A stretch of DNA of 64,000 bases from Formosa sp. (GTDB lineage Bacteria; Bacteroidota; Bacteroidia; Flavobacteriales; Flavobacteriaceae), in NCBI GenBank assembly GCA_018673215.1, contig JABHDE010000076.1, forward strand, positions 1 through 64,000, written 5' to 3'. Below are positions 26,991 through 36,783 of this stretch, one piece after another. Numbering within the stretch: position 1 is the stretch's first letter; every line of letters begins with the position of its first letter. Below the pieces are notes generated by a model that was not told where the DNA came from, made no database searches, and saw only the letters and a program-made list of their open reading frames with translations. The position numbers were made by a program, and so were the translations under genes.

Positions 26991-29182
26991 AAACAAAAGA
27001 AAAACCATTTGTTGGGTTTATAAAAACCCTTCCTAAAAACATGTTTTCTGGCCTGGTAGTCAGTCTCATTGCGCTTCCATTAGGTCTTGGGTTGGCCATG
27101 GCTAGTGAGGCACCTCCAATCGCTGGGGTCATCACAGCGATTGTTGGGGGAGTGATCGTATCTATTTTAGGTGGTAGCTTTGTCACCATCTCTGGGCCTG
27201 GCAATGGATTGGTTGGGGTGGTGCTAATTGCTATTACGACACTTGGGCTTACCGCTACCTATGCAGCAATCATTTGCTCAGGAATTATTTTGATAATACT
27301 TGGGTTTCTGAGGCTTGGAAAACTCGCGGACTACTTCCCTTCGTCAGCGATTCAAGGGATGTTAGCCGCTATTGGTCTTATTATTTTAGGGAAACAATTC
27401 CATATAATGTTAGGAAACAAAATTATCAAGGACAATGGAATCGATTACTTGTTAGAGATTCCAAACACCATTATCACCGTGTTTCAGTTTCAGGACAAAA
27501 GCTTGATTTATGCCGCAGTCGCGGGTGTACTGAGCTTAGGGATCATGGTTTTTTATTCCAAAATTCGAAACAAATATCTTCAGTTAATACCAGCTCCCAT
27601 GTGGATTGTTATTATCTCTGTTGGGTTTAGTTATTATTATGAATTAATTCTAAAATTGCCCAACCCGATCGCAGCCAATTATATGATTCCAGAGATCCCG
27701 AATATACAAGAAATAGTAACCAACATTCCTACGCCAAATTTTGAGGTGATAGGCACACTGCCATTTTGGTCGAGCGTAATTGCGCTGACCCTAATTGCGA
27801 GTATTGAATCCTTATTGAGTATCAAGGCCGTTGACAAGTTAGACCTACTAAAGAGACGCTCCAACGTAAATAAGGACATCAAAGCCCTGGGGTTAGCAAC
27901 TGTTGTAAGTGGGTTTTTGGGAGGATTGAACGTCGTAACGGTAATCGCTAGAAGTTCTGTAAACGTCAATAATGGAGGAAGTAACCGGTCTTCAAATTTG
28001 TTTCACGCTCTGTTTTTGGTAGTATTTATTCTACTCTTTAGCACAGAGCTGACTAGAATTCCGCTTACCGCTTTGATGGCAATTTTAGTGTATACAGGAT
28101 ATAAACTCGCTGCGCCTGACGTGGTAAGACGCATATTTACTATTGGGAAAGAACAGCTTATTATCTTTTTTGCAACGCTTTTTGTTACTTTAAAAGTTGG
28201 GTTGATATCTGGAATTGTTGCTGGGTTAATTACTACGTTTATTATTCATATAGTAGTTAATAAAAGTATTGCATTGTTTATAAAAAACATTCTAAAGCCA
28301 AACGTGTTAATGTTTAAGGAAGAAGATGGTAGTTATTTTTTAAGCGTAAAACATTTTTGTAGTTTTTTAAATTTCAACATTCTCAAAAGCAAGCTTGAAG
28401 CTATTCCTGAACAAAGTGACGTGGTCTTAGACCTGTCGTTGTGTGGTTTTGTGGACCATTCTGTTATGGAGAATATTCACGATTATCAAGAACTCTTTCA
28501 TAAAAAAGGTGGAAATATCGGAGTCATTGGCTTGGATGTCTTAGGAACAAAATCGGAACACCCTTTTGCTTTGAGGCGCTTGTTACCACTTCAAAACATC
28601 ATCCCCGACAACAAAACCAGACGACAAAAAAACCTGGAATTACTCGCTAATGAATTTGAGTTAGAATATAGTCCATTAAAACAACGAAAGAGTTTGTTTC
28701 TAGAAAACTTCATCTACTTTAAAACCAAAAAAATTGAGCATACTTTTAATCAACTTTCTGGTAAAAATGATCCTTATCAATTATTTGATATTACATTTTC
28801 AGAAGGAGAATTTATTGCTAAGGAGGTTGTAAGGTCGACAATGCTTTATATTAAAACACCACCTAATGTTCCAGTGTTTACATTAGATCGAGAAGGCTTG
28901 CTAGAAAAATTATATTCTTTAGCTGGATACAAGGATATTGATATTAAAAACCACACTGATTTCTCAAAACGTTTTTATTTGAGGGGTGAGGATCCACAAA
29001 AAATTAGGGCTCTTTTTTCAGACCAGCTTGTGCGGTTTTTTGAAAGCAATTCCTACTACCACGTAGAATCAAGTAGAGATGGTTTATTGATTTTCAGTAA
29101 AGAACGTATTGCTAGTATCAAAGAAATAAAAGCATTATTAGACTTTGGGGTTCGTTTAAATTCAATTATAAACAAGGATTAG
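26987..29182 (+). CDS. SulP family anion transporter with STAS-like region and extra C-terminal domain
   Basis: Membrane transporter for sulfate, bicarbonate or similar anions. About 10-14 transmembrane segments fill residues 20-430, and SLIALPLGLGLAMASEAPPI near 26-45 is the SulP signature region. A STAS-like domain follows (about 445-545, with VVLDLSLCGFVDHSVMENI). About 170 further residues (560-731) follow and match no domain I know. Family members are usually 500-600 residues long, so 731 is long. Overlap with the stress-protein gene and a two-base gap to the MBL gene indicate one operon. The substrate is not visible in the sequence. Confidence 0.9.
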   Translation: MKTKEKPFVGFIKTLPKNMFSGLVVSLIALPLGLGLAMASEAPPIAGVITAIVGGVIVSILGGSFVTISGPGNGLVGVVLIAITTLGLTATYAAIICSGIILIILGFLRLGKLADYFPSSAIQGMLAAIGLIILGKQFHIMLGNKIIKDNGIDYLLEIPNTIITVFQFQDKSLIYAAVAGVLSLGIMVFYSKIRNKYLQLIPAPMWIVIISVGFSYYYELILKLPNPIAANYMIPEIPNIQEIVTNIPTPNFEVIGTLPFWSSVIALTLIASIESLLSIKAVDKLDLLKRRSNVNKDIKALGLATVVSGFLGGLNVVTVIARSSVNVNNGGSNRSSNLFHALFLVVFILLFSTELTRIPLTALMAILVYTGYKLAAPDVVRRIFTIGKEQLIIFFATLFVTLKVGLISGIVAGLITTFIIHIVVNKSIALFIKNILKPNVLMFKEEDGSYFLSVKHFCSFLNFNILKSKLEAIPEQSDVVLDLSLCGFVDHSVMENIHDYQELFHKKGGNIGVIGLDVLGTKSEHPFALRRLLPLQNIIPDNKTRRQKNLELLANEFELEYSPLKQRKSLFLENFIYFKTKKIEHTFNQLSGKNDPYQLFDITFSEGEFIAKEVVRSTMLYIKTPPNVPVFTLDREGLLEKLYSLAGYKDIDIKNHTDFSKRFYLRGEDPQKIRALFSDQLVRFFESNSYYHVESSRDGLLIFSKERIASIKEIKALLDFGVRLNSIINKD

Positions 29183-29183
29183 G

Positions 29184-30041
29184 GTGAAACTATATTCTAT
29201 TAATGTTGGAAATTTTAAACTAGATGGTGGGGCAATGTTTGGTGTTGTGCCAAAAGCAATCTGGAATAAGACAAACCCAGCTGATGAGAATAATATGATT
29301 GATATCGCGTCCCGCTGTTTGTTGATTGAAGACGGGAACCGTTTAATTTTAATTGACACGGGGATGGGAGACAAACAGAGCGATAAGTTTTATAGTTACT
29401 ACTTCCGTTGGGGAAACCATTCATTAGATGGCGGACTCGCTTCACATGGATTTTCTAGAGACGATGTCACAGATGTCTTTTTAACTCATTTACACTTTGA
29501 TCATTGCGGGGGTTGCATCCAATGGAATACTAATAAATCAGGTTATGAAGTTGCGTTTAAAAATGCTGTTTTTTGGAGTAATAAAAACCATTGGAAATGG
29601 GCGACAAACCCCAATAAACGAGAACGTGCTTCTTTTTTAACAGAAAACATTATACCGATTGAAACAAGTGGACAGTTAAAACACATCCCTGTTCCTGAGA
29701 GCGACATATTACACAATACAGATTTGGGATTTGATGTGTTTTTTGCCAACGGGCATACCGACAAACAGATGATTCCAATGATATCCTACAAAGGAAAAAC
29801 CATTTGTTTTATGGCTGATTTATTACCAACCGTGGGTCATATTTCTCTGCCTTTTGTCATGGGATACGATACAAGGCCACTGCTAACTTTAGACGAAAAA
29901 GATCGTTTTTTAAAACTTGCTGCAGATAAAAATTATTATTTATTTTTGGAGCATGACGCTCACAACGAAGTAATTACAGTCAAGCACACCGAAAAAGGAG
30001 TCCGTTTGAACAATATTTATGCCTTTAATAATCTATTTTAA
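29184..30041 (+). CDS. MBL-fold metallo-hydrolase
   Basis: Metallo-beta-lactamase superfamily enzyme of 285 residues. The metal motif THLHFDHCGG (near 99-108) carries the HxHxDH ligands; LIDTGMGD near 53 and ANGHTDKQMIP near 190 give further family elements, and EHDAHNE near 254 supplies the last His. The start is the GTG at 29184, one base after the SulP stop. The layout resembles lactonase-like or quorum-quenching enzymes, but the substrate cannot be told from sequence. Confidence 0.88.
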   Translation: MKLYSINVGNFKLDGGAMFGVVPKAIWNKTNPADENNMIDIASRCLLIEDGNRLILIDTGMGDKQSDKFYSYYFRWGNHSLDGGLASHGFSRDDVTDVFLTHLHFDHCGGCIQWNTNKSGYEVAFKNAVFWSNKNHWKWATNPNKRERASFLTENIIPIETSGQLKHIPVPESDILHNTDLGFDVFFANGHTDKQMIPMISYKGKTICFMADLLPTVGHISLPFVMGYDTRPLLTLDEKDRFLKLAADKNYYLFLEHDAHNEVITVKHTEKGVRLNNIYAFNNLF

Positions 30042-30050
30042 TCTTAAAAA

Positions 30051-31664
30051 ATGAAATCAAACCTACACAATCTAGTTCGAAAATTAACCTATTTATTAGG
30101 TGTGATATTTATTTTAAGCTGCGGATCTACTGCGCCCATCTTATCAACCCCTATTGAGAATATTGATGTCGTTCCACTAAAAGCCGTTGAGCTTACGGAC
30201 GACGAAAAAAAAGAATGGAGCCACCTGGACCTCAAAACAGATACCGTCCCAGGAATTAGCTTGCACAGAGCTTATAAAGAATTGGTGAGACCAAAAAGTA
30301 AAACGGTTATTGTGGCAGTGATTGACTCTGGAATCGATATTGGTCATGAAGATCTAAAAGATAATATTTGGGTAAATTCTGATGAGGTCCCAAGCAACGG
30401 AAAAGACGATGACAACAATGGGTATGTTGATGATGTGAATGGTTGGAACTTCCTTGGGGAGTCTAACGACGAACAATTAGAGTATGTGAGATTGCTTGCG
30501 AGTGGCGACACAACTAATCCTCGATTTGCAGAAGCAGAAGCTTTACTCGCCAAAGAGAGAGAAAGCACAATGCGGTCAAAAACACAATACGAAAGTATTT
30601 TGGACCAACTAAACACTTCAGATGCTGCTATAGCTGACTACTTGAAAAACCAAAATTATACAAAGGAAGACGTGGAAGGCATCTCTACCACAGATAAGAC
30701 CTTATCAAGACATCTGAATATTATCAAACAGTCTTATGGGTTTGGTTTTGAGAGTATCGCCGCAATGAAAAAAGAGCTCAACCAAGGGCTAAAATCTTTG
30801 AACAAGCGCTTGGACTGTAACTTAAATGTAGCTTTTGATGGAAGAAGTGTTGTTGGGGATAACCCTAATGATTTGAGCGATCGCGACTATGGAAACTGGG
30901 ATGTCCTACCAAAAAACGGTCGTACCCATGGAACCCATGTTTCGGGGATAATCGCCGCCATGCGCAACAATGGAATTGGGATGAATGGAGTTGCTAACAA
31001 TGTAAAAATTATGGCAATTCGAAATACACCGAATGGCGATGAATATGACAAAGATGTAGCGTTGGCTGTATATTATGCAGTTGATAATGGCGCTAAAGTG
31101 ATTAATATGAGTTTTGGGAAAAAGTTTTCTCCTCATAGTGATTGGGTAAGAGATGCGATTGCCTATGCTGCACAAAAAGACGTGTTGATTGTGGCAGGGT
31201 CTGGAAATGACGGCAAAAACACCGACCATGAGAATTATTTTCCTAACGATCAAATAGGCAGTGGAGATGAAGTGGCCGACAACTTTCTAAAAGTAGGGGC
31301 AAGCGAGCCTAGGTACGGCTCAACCCTAGTTGCTGGGTTTTCGAATTATGGAGAAAATACGGTGGATGTATTTGCTCCTGGTTCAGATATTTACTCGACC
31401 TACCCTAAAAACAAATACGAATTTGCTAGTGGAACCTCTATGGCATCGCCTGTAGTTGCAGGTGTAGCTGCCTTAATTTTTTCGCAACATCCAAGTCTAA
31501 GTGCTGAACAAGTAAAACAAATATTGATGTCTTCTGGTATCGAAATTGATAAAAAAGTCTCTTTAGAAAATGGGAGTATCGTTCATTTTTCGCAGTTGTC
31601 AAAATCTGGGAAAATTGTCAACGCTTATAACGCATTACTAATGGCGTCAAAACTGTCTAAATAA
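30051..31664 (+). CDS. S8 family serine peptidase (subtilase), lipoprotein
   Basis: Subtilisin-like protease with a probable lipid anchor: the signal ends in ILSCG with Cys at residue 24. The catalytic triad is complete: D92 in VIDSGIDIGHEDL, H293 in GRTHGTHVSG and S463 in ASGTSMASP. About 200 residues separate Asp and His, far more than the 30-60 of typical subtilisins. The extra part (about 140-285) is charged and helical. Ten bases after the MBL gene and eleven before the M1 gene, it belongs to a run of exported peptidases. Confidence 0.94.
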   Translation: MKSNLHNLVRKLTYLLGVIFILSCGSTAPILSTPIENIDVVPLKAVELTDDEKKEWSHLDLKTDTVPGISLHRAYKELVRPKSKTVIVAVIDSGIDIGHEDLKDNIWVNSDEVPSNGKDDDNNGYVDDVNGWNFLGESNDEQLEYVRLLASGDTTNPRFAEAEALLAKERESTMRSKTQYESILDQLNTSDAAIADYLKNQNYTKEDVEGISTTDKTLSRHLNIIKQSYGFGFESIAAMKKELNQGLKSLNKRLDCNLNVAFDGRSVVGDNPNDLSDRDYGNWDVLPKNGRTHGTHVSGIIAAMRNNGIGMNGVANNVKIMAIRNTPNGDEYDKDVALAVYYAVDNGAKVINMSFGKKFSPHSDWVRDAIAYAAQKDVLIVAGSGNDGKNTDHENYFPNDQIGSGDEVADNFLKVGASEPRYGSTLVAGFSNYGENTVDVFAPGSDIYSTYPKNKYEFASGTSMASPVVAGVAALIFSQHPSLSAEQVKQILMSSGIEIDKKVSLENGSIVHFSQLSKSGKIVNAYNALLMASKLSK

Positions 31665-31675
31665 TTTATAGTATC

Positions 31676-33502
31676 ATGAAAAATATTTTTTACACACTTA
31701 CTTTTTTAATCGGATTCTCACCAGTTTACAGTCAAAACAACTTTGAATATTGGCAACAACGTGTGGACTATACCATGGATGTAAAAATAGACGTAAACAC
31801 CTTCAACTACGGAGGCACACAAAAATTAGTTTACACTAACAATTCTCCAGATGATTTGAATCGTGTCTTTTACCATTTATTCTATAACGCCTTTCAGCCG
31901 GGAAGCGAAATGGATGTACGCTCCATGACAATCGCAGATGCTGACCCCAGAGTTGGAGATCGAATAAACAATCTCGAAAAAGAAGATTATGGTTTTTTAA
32001 ATGTCATACGCTTGACCCAAAACGGAACGCCTATTGAGTATGCTGTAGCTGGAACCGTGTTGGAAGTTCAGCTGAATACTCCTATCAAATCGGGAGATTC
32101 AGCGGTATTTGAAATGATTTTTGCGGGTAAAGTACCGCCAGTGATTCGTAGGGCAGGGAAAAACAGCCAAGAAGGGGTCGCGTTGTCTATGGCGCAATGG
32201 TATCCTAAAATGGCAGAATATGATTTTGAGGGCTGGCATGCGGATCCTTATATTAGCAGAGAATTTCATGGAGTATGGGGTGATTTTGATGTTAAATTAA
32301 CGCTAGACAAAGACTATACTGTTGGGGGAACGGGGTACTTACAAAACCCAAACGAGATTGGACATGGATATGGGGTTAAGGAAACTAAAAACAAATCTGA
32401 TGTATTAACCTGGCATTTTGTGGCTCCGAATGTTCACGATTTCACTTGGGCGGCGGACCCTAGTTTTGTGCATGACACCCTGCAGGTTCCTAATGGACCT
32501 CTTTTACATTTTTTATATAAAAAGTCTTTAAAGCGAGAATACAAAAAACGTTGGAAGGACTTGCAGAGGCCAACAAGTGAAATCATGCAGTACTATAGCA
32601 ATACGGTTGGAAAATATCCCTATGAACAATACTCTGTAATTCAGGGAGGCGATGGTGGTATGGAATATGGCATGTGTACACTCATAACAGGAGAACGCAG
32701 TTTTGAGAGTTTGGTAGGCGTAACTGCACACGAAATTGGCCATACTTGGTTCCAGTTTTTAATGGCCTCTAACGAAAGTAAACACCCTTGGCTCGATGAA
32801 GGGTTTGCAGAATACACCTGTACGTTTATTGAAAATACTATATTTGGCGTTGAGCCTGCTGAGCCTCTAAAACGTCACTACGATCGCTATTACAGCCTGG
32901 TGAAAAGCGGAAAAGAACAGCCCATGAGCACACATGCAGATCGGTTTGCATATAATGCAGCCTATGGCATCTCAACGTATAGTAAAGGCGCTTTGGTATT
33001 GGCACAATTACGCTATATTATTGGTAAAGAGAATTTAGAAAAAACATTAAAAAAATATTTTAAAGACTGGTCATTTAAACATCCAACGCCAAATGATTTT
33101 ATCCGTTGTGCCGAAAAAACATCTGGACTAGAATTGGAATGGTTTTTGACGGATTGGACACAAACCACAAATACAATTGATTACGGTGTGAAAAGTGCTG
33201 ATGACTCAGAGGGAAAAACGGTCATTACATTGGAACGCATTGGTTTGATGCCAATGCCAGTGGAGGTTCAGGTGCTTTTGAAAGACGGAAGTACAAAAGA
33301 TTATTACGTTCCTTTGCAAATGATGCGGGGCGAAAAACCGCTTCTAAATAGTGATGTGTTATTAAAAGATTGGGCGTGGGCACATCCTGAATACCGATTT
33401 ACTATAGATTTAGATCTGTCCAAAATTGACACTATTACCATTGATGTTAATAAAGAAACGGCTGACATCAACAAGAAAAACAATCAGCTAAAAGTATTAT
33501 AA
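31676..33502 (+). CDS. M1 family metallopeptidase
   Basis: Zinc aminopeptidase-like protein with a signal peptide (about 1-19, ending PVYSQ). The zinc motif HEIGH is at 352-356 and the third ligand Glu375 lies in WLDEGFAEYT, giving the standard HExxH-18-E spacing. The exopeptidase element usually written GAMEN appears as GGMEY (near 324-328). The N-terminal beta domain and a C-terminal half-domain complete 608 residues. It is likely periplasmic or outer-membrane-associated. Confidence 0.93.
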   Translation: MKNIFYTLTFLIGFSPVYSQNNFEYWQQRVDYTMDVKIDVNTFNYGGTQKLVYTNNSPDDLNRVFYHLFYNAFQPGSEMDVRSMTIADADPRVGDRINNLEKEDYGFLNVIRLTQNGTPIEYAVAGTVLEVQLNTPIKSGDSAVFEMIFAGKVPPVIRRAGKNSQEGVALSMAQWYPKMAEYDFEGWHADPYISREFHGVWGDFDVKLTLDKDYTVGGTGYLQNPNEIGHGYGVKETKNKSDVLTWHFVAPNVHDFTWAADPSFVHDTLQVPNGPLLHFLYKKSLKREYKKRWKDLQRPTSEIMQYYSNTVGKYPYEQYSVIQGGDGGMEYGMCTLITGERSFESLVGVTAHEIGHTWFQFLMASNESKHPWLDEGFAEYTCTFIENTIFGVEPAEPLKRHYDRYYSLVKSGKEQPMSTHADRFAYNAAYGISTYSKGALVLAQLRYIIGKENLEKTLKKYFKDWSFKHPTPNDFIRCAEKTSGLELEWFLTDWTQTTNTIDYGVKSADDSEGKTVITLERIGLMPMPVEVQVLLKDGSTKDYYVPLQMMRGEKPLLNSDVLLKDWAWAHPEYRFTIDLDLSKIDTITIDVNKETADINKKNNQLKVL

Positions 33503-33505
33503 ACT

Positions 33506-33859
33506 ATGGAGCGTTTAAAAGGAAAAAAGCAAATAGAACAGTTATTCGTAACTGGCAACTCAGTTGGCGCATTTCCTTTGAGAATGGTCTATTTAAAAAA
33601 CACAGATAAACATTTGGTTGGTGTTTCTGTGAGCAAAAAACATTTTAAAAATGCCGTGGATCGCAACCGAATCAAGCGCCTTTTGAGGGTGGCAGTAGAA
33701 AAACAACTTTCGGTAACACTAGAGGCGTTAGAATCAAAGTACTGTTTGATGGTTTTGTATGTTGGCAAAGAAATGCCTGTATCGTCTCAACTAAAAAAAC
33801 AATTTGAATTTCTAATAAAACGTTTTAACAAAAAAGAATCACATGGGGTATTATCATAA
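33506..33859 (+). CDS. rnpA: ribonuclease P protein component
   Basis: Protein subunit of RNase P, which removes tRNA 5' leaders. The 117-residue protein carries the RNR signature in KNAVDRNRIKRLLR (near 49-62) and the N-terminal LKGKKQIEQLF. It is unusual that rpmH and yidC do not flank it: the gene starts three bases after an M1 peptidase and overlaps an S41 protease by 17 bases. The RNA subunit gene (rnpB) is not in the window. Confidence 0.95.
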   Translation: MERLKGKKQIEQLFVTGNSVGAFPLRMVYLKNTDKHLVGVSVSKKHFKNAVDRNRIKRLLRVAVEKQLSVTLEALESKYCLMVLYVGKEMPVSSQLKKQFEFLIKRFNKKESHGVLS

Positions 33860-35474
33860 AAAAAGAGGGCTATTTCTAGGAGTTATAGCTTTGGTTTTTA
33901 TTTCGACTACAGCCTATAAAAACGATTATTTCGAGATAGCTAAACAGATAGACATCTTCACCACACTGTTTAAAGAAATTAATATGAATTATGTGGATAA
34001 GACAAGCCCCGCTTATTTAATGGAAGAAAGTGTCCAGCAGATGCTTAAGGAATTGGACCCTTACACAACTTATATGAATGAGCAGGACGTGGAAAGGGCT
34101 CGAATATATCAATCGGGTGCTTATGTTGGGATAGGTGCCACCATAAATGCAACAGAAGATAAATTAGTTGTTATGGAGGTGTATAAAGAGATGCCTGCGG
34201 ATAAGGTTGGTATAAAAGCAGGGGATGAAATCATTAAAATTGATGGGCTTGCAGTAAGTGATTTAAAGGAAGGGGCGGTCCAATTTTTAAACGGAAAAAA
34301 GAATACAACTGTTTCCTTGGTTTACATTAGAAATAAAAAAACTAGCGAAATAACCGTCTCTAGAGGAGGCTTAAAACCTAAAGCAGTTCCAGTCTCTAGA
34401 CTATTGCCTTCTGGAATAGGCTACATCGCATTGGATCGATTTACAAAAACAGCCTCCAAGGAAGTCGAAGCTGCGCTAAAGTTAATGCTTATTGACGAAG
34501 CAAAAGGAATTGTTTTAGATTTGAGAAACAACCCGGGTGGCTTACTTCAGGAAGCGGTTAAAATAGTTAATTTGTTTGTTCCTAAGGGGCAAGTGGTGGT
34601 ATCTACAAAATCGAATGTAGAAACCTACAATCAAACATTTGAAACTCCAAAACAGCCCTTGAGTTTAGAAATTCCTTTAGTTGTTTTAATAAACCAAAAA
34701 AGTGCTTCCGCGAGTGAAATTGTTGCGGGTGCGCTCCAAGACTTAGACCGTGCTGTTGTTATTGGTAAAAGAAGTTTTGGTAAGGGTTTGGTACAAAGAC
34801 CTAAACCTTTGCCATACGGATCTCAATTAAAGGTAACAATCTCGCGTTACTATACTCCTTCAGGGCGTTGTATTCAAGCGCTTGACTATAGAAATAGGAA
34901 AAAGGATGGGTCCGCTATTCGTTATGACGAAAACCAATACACCGCCTTTAAAACAAAAAACGGAAGAACAGTGTATGATGGTGGAGGAATTCAACCAGAT
35001 GTGGTCATTGGGAAAGAGAGGCCTAATAAGTTTATAGAACGGCTTTTAAAAAGTTCCTTAGTGTTTGATTTCTCAAACCAATATTTTTATAACAATAGCG
35101 TTAATGATGTGGAGGGTTTTAGTTTAGATAAAAAAGATTTTGAAAGGTTCAAGGAAATGAGTCTTGATAAAAAATACGATGCGTTAAGCGAGTCTCAAGC
35201 GTCCGTTGATCAATTAAAAAACACTCTCGAGGAAGAAGGGTTTGGAGAAATGCGACGAGGTTTTGAAGACTTGGAATCGTCGCTTCGGGCATCGAAAATG
35301 GAGATGATAGAGTCCTCCAAATCAGAAATCGTCGCCGTTTTGGAAGGAGAAATAATAAAACGCTATTTTTACAGGGAGGGAATGTATTCGTATTTTCTCA
35401 CAACTAACAACGAAGTATATAGAGCCCAAGAAATTATAAATGATCAAGAGGTTTATAATAGTATATTAAAATAG
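33843..35474 (+). CDS. S41 family C-terminal processing peptidase
   Basis: CtpA-like periplasmic serine protease that trims protein C-termini. It has a short N-terminus with a hydrophobic anchor (about 9-20), a PDZ domain (about 95-165, with GIKAGDEIIKIDG) and a S41 catalytic core with LDLRNNPGGLL near 222 and NQKSASASEIVAGAL near 283. The nucleophile Ser is in SASE and the base Lys in KRSFGKG. An extra C-terminal helical part (about 400-543) follows. It starts inside the end of rnpA, suggesting coupled translation. Confidence 0.94.
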   Translation: MGYYHKKRGLFLGVIALVFISTTAYKNDYFEIAKQIDIFTTLFKEINMNYVDKTSPAYLMEESVQQMLKELDPYTTYMNEQDVERARIYQSGAYVGIGATINATEDKLVVMEVYKEMPADKVGIKAGDEIIKIDGLAVSDLKEGAVQFLNGKKNTTVSLVYIRNKKTSEITVSRGGLKPKAVPVSRLLPSGIGYIALDRFTKTASKEVEAALKLMLIDEAKGIVLDLRNNPGGLLQEAVKIVNLFVPKGQVVVSTKSNVETYNQTFETPKQPLSLEIPLVVLINQKSASASEIVAGALQDLDRAVVIGKRSFGKGLVQRPKPLPYGSQLKVTISRYYTPSGRCIQALDYRNRKKDGSAIRYDENQYTAFKTKNGRTVYDGGGIQPDVVIGKERPNKFIERLLKSSLVFDFSNQYFYNNSVNDVEGFSLDKKDFERFKEMSLDKKYDALSESQASVDQLKNTLEEEGFGEMRRGFEDLESSLRASKMEMIESSKSEIVAVLEGEIIKRYFYREGMYSYFLTTNNEVYRAQEIINDQEVYNSILK

Positions 35475-35509
35475 TCGAGGGTTAACTGTATTTCAGAATT
35501 GAAAATAAG

Positions 35510-36340
35510 ATGAAAAAAGTTGTTTTTTTAATGTTTTTATTAGTCAGCGTTGCACATGGGCAAACGGGCAATTCACACGTTGTATATTTTGAAACGGGAA
35601 AGTATGAAGTGCCAGAAATAGAAACAAACCGATTGGTATTATTTATTCAGGGTTTGAAAGATATTGAAATCGAACGTATAGAAATTTACGGCTTTTGTGA
35701 CGATCGCGGCAGTGATTCTTATAATTTAGTATTGTCACAAAACAGGGCAGATGCTATTAAAAAAATATTTTCTGGGTTTGATGTGGATGACAACCTTATT
35801 AGTAATGTTGATGGAAAAGGAGAAGTTTTGTTGCGTGTTATTTCTTCCGATAATCTAAACATTATAAGAGGGTTAAATAGGAAAGTAGAGATTAATGTAG
35901 TGTATAAAGTTAAAGATAAAAAAGAGGTTGTAAAGGACGAAAAGGTATATCGTTTTTTAAAAGAAAATCTTAAGGTAGGAGATAAAATAACACTAGAAAA
36001 TATTTTATTTGAAACAGGATATAGTTACCTCGTAAAAGAATCCATTCCTGTTCTAGAAAAGATGGCGGAAGCGTTAAGAAAAAGAGACGATATTTATTTC
36101 ACCATAGAGGGACATGTCTGTTGTACTCAAAAAGCACGGGATGCGGTAGATAGAAAGACAGGGAAAAGAAATTTATCTTTAGCAAGGGCTAAATATATCT
36201 ACGATTACTTAGTTGAAAAGGGGGTTAAGAGAACTCGAATGCGTTATGTGGGTTTAAAAAATAAATACCCCTTGGGAAAGGCAATGAAGTACGATAAGCG
36301 TGTAGAAATTAAAATTACTTCTATTTCTAAAAGAAATTAA
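35510..36340 (+). CDS. OmpA family protein with two tandem OmpA-like domains
   Basis: Secreted protein of 276 residues with a signal peptide (about 1-18, ending AHGQ). Two peptidoglycan-binding OmpA-like domains follow (about 20-130 and 160-272). Each has a VYFETG or ILFETG start and an arginine helix (SQNRADAIKK, SLARAKYIYDYL). I see no beta barrel. The second domain contains GHVCC, a pair of cysteines I associate with Bacteroidota OmpA proteins. It ends the rightward eight-gene run and converges with the GNAT gene, stop codons overlapping by four bases. This stretch is more AT-rich than the genes to its left. Confidence 0.85.
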   Translation: MKKVVFLMFLLVSVAHGQTGNSHVVYFETGKYEVPEIETNRLVLFIQGLKDIEIERIEIYGFCDDRGSDSYNLVLSQNRADAIKKIFSGFDVDDNLISNVDGKGEVLLRVISSDNLNIIRGLNRKVEINVVYKVKDKKEVVKDEKVYRFLKENLKVGDKITLENILFETGYSYLVKESIPVLEKMAEALRKRDDIYFTIEGHVCCTQKARDAVDRKTGKRNLSLARAKYIYDYLVEKGVKRTRMRYVGLKNKYPLGKAMKYDKRVEIKITSISKRN

Positions 36341-36780
36341 TTTTTCACCATCGCTATATGTGGTATTCCATCTTCTAAGTAGGAGTCACCAATTGTTTTA
36401 AAACCAAGTTTGTTGTAAAATTCCTCTAGATATTTTTGAGCAGATATTTTTACTTCTATGGTTTGATAGGTGTCCTCGATAGCATTTACGGATGCAACCA
36501 TTATTTGGTGTCCATAATTCAAATAGCGCTTGTTTTTTGATACCACTACTCGACCAATACTGGCTTCCTTAAAATAGTCTCCTGGTTTAAAAATTCGGGT
36601 ATAAGCAATAATGGAGTCCTCTATTTTTCCTATGACATGTAATGCTTTATGATCTTTCCCATCAATATCTTGATATACACAATCTTGTTCTACCACAAAT
36701 ACTTCACTTCTTAATTGTAATAAATAGTAGAGTTCATCTAAAGACAACTGGTTAAACGATTTTATATAAATTTCTAGCAT
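36337..36780 (-). CDS. GNAT family N-acetyltransferase (ElaA-like)
   Basis: Small acetyl-CoA-dependent acetyltransferase, 147 residues. Typical ElaA features are LDELYYLLQLRSEVFVVEQ near 14-32, YQDIDGKDH near 41-49, and the acetyl-CoA region ASIGRVVVSKNKRYLNYGHQ near 73-92. The acceptor substrate is unknown. It is the last gene of a leftward rpiB-CDF-GNAT run with gaps of only 3-6 bases. Confidence 0.88.
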   Translation of the reverse strand: MLEIYIKSFNQLSLDELYYLLQLRSEVFVVEQDCVYQDIDGKDHKALHVIGKIEDSIIAYTRIFKPGDYFKEASIGRVVVSKNKRYLNYGHQIMVASVNAIEDTYQTIEVKISAQKYLEEFYNKLGFKTIGDSYLEDGIPHIAMVKN

Positions 36781-36783
36781 ATA

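Noticed and set aside
36118..36123. The Cys-Cys pair in the second OmpA-like domain as a possible unusual metal site.
   Set aside because: I recall the same GHVCC form in other Bacteroidota OmpA proteins, so it is not unusual enough to report.
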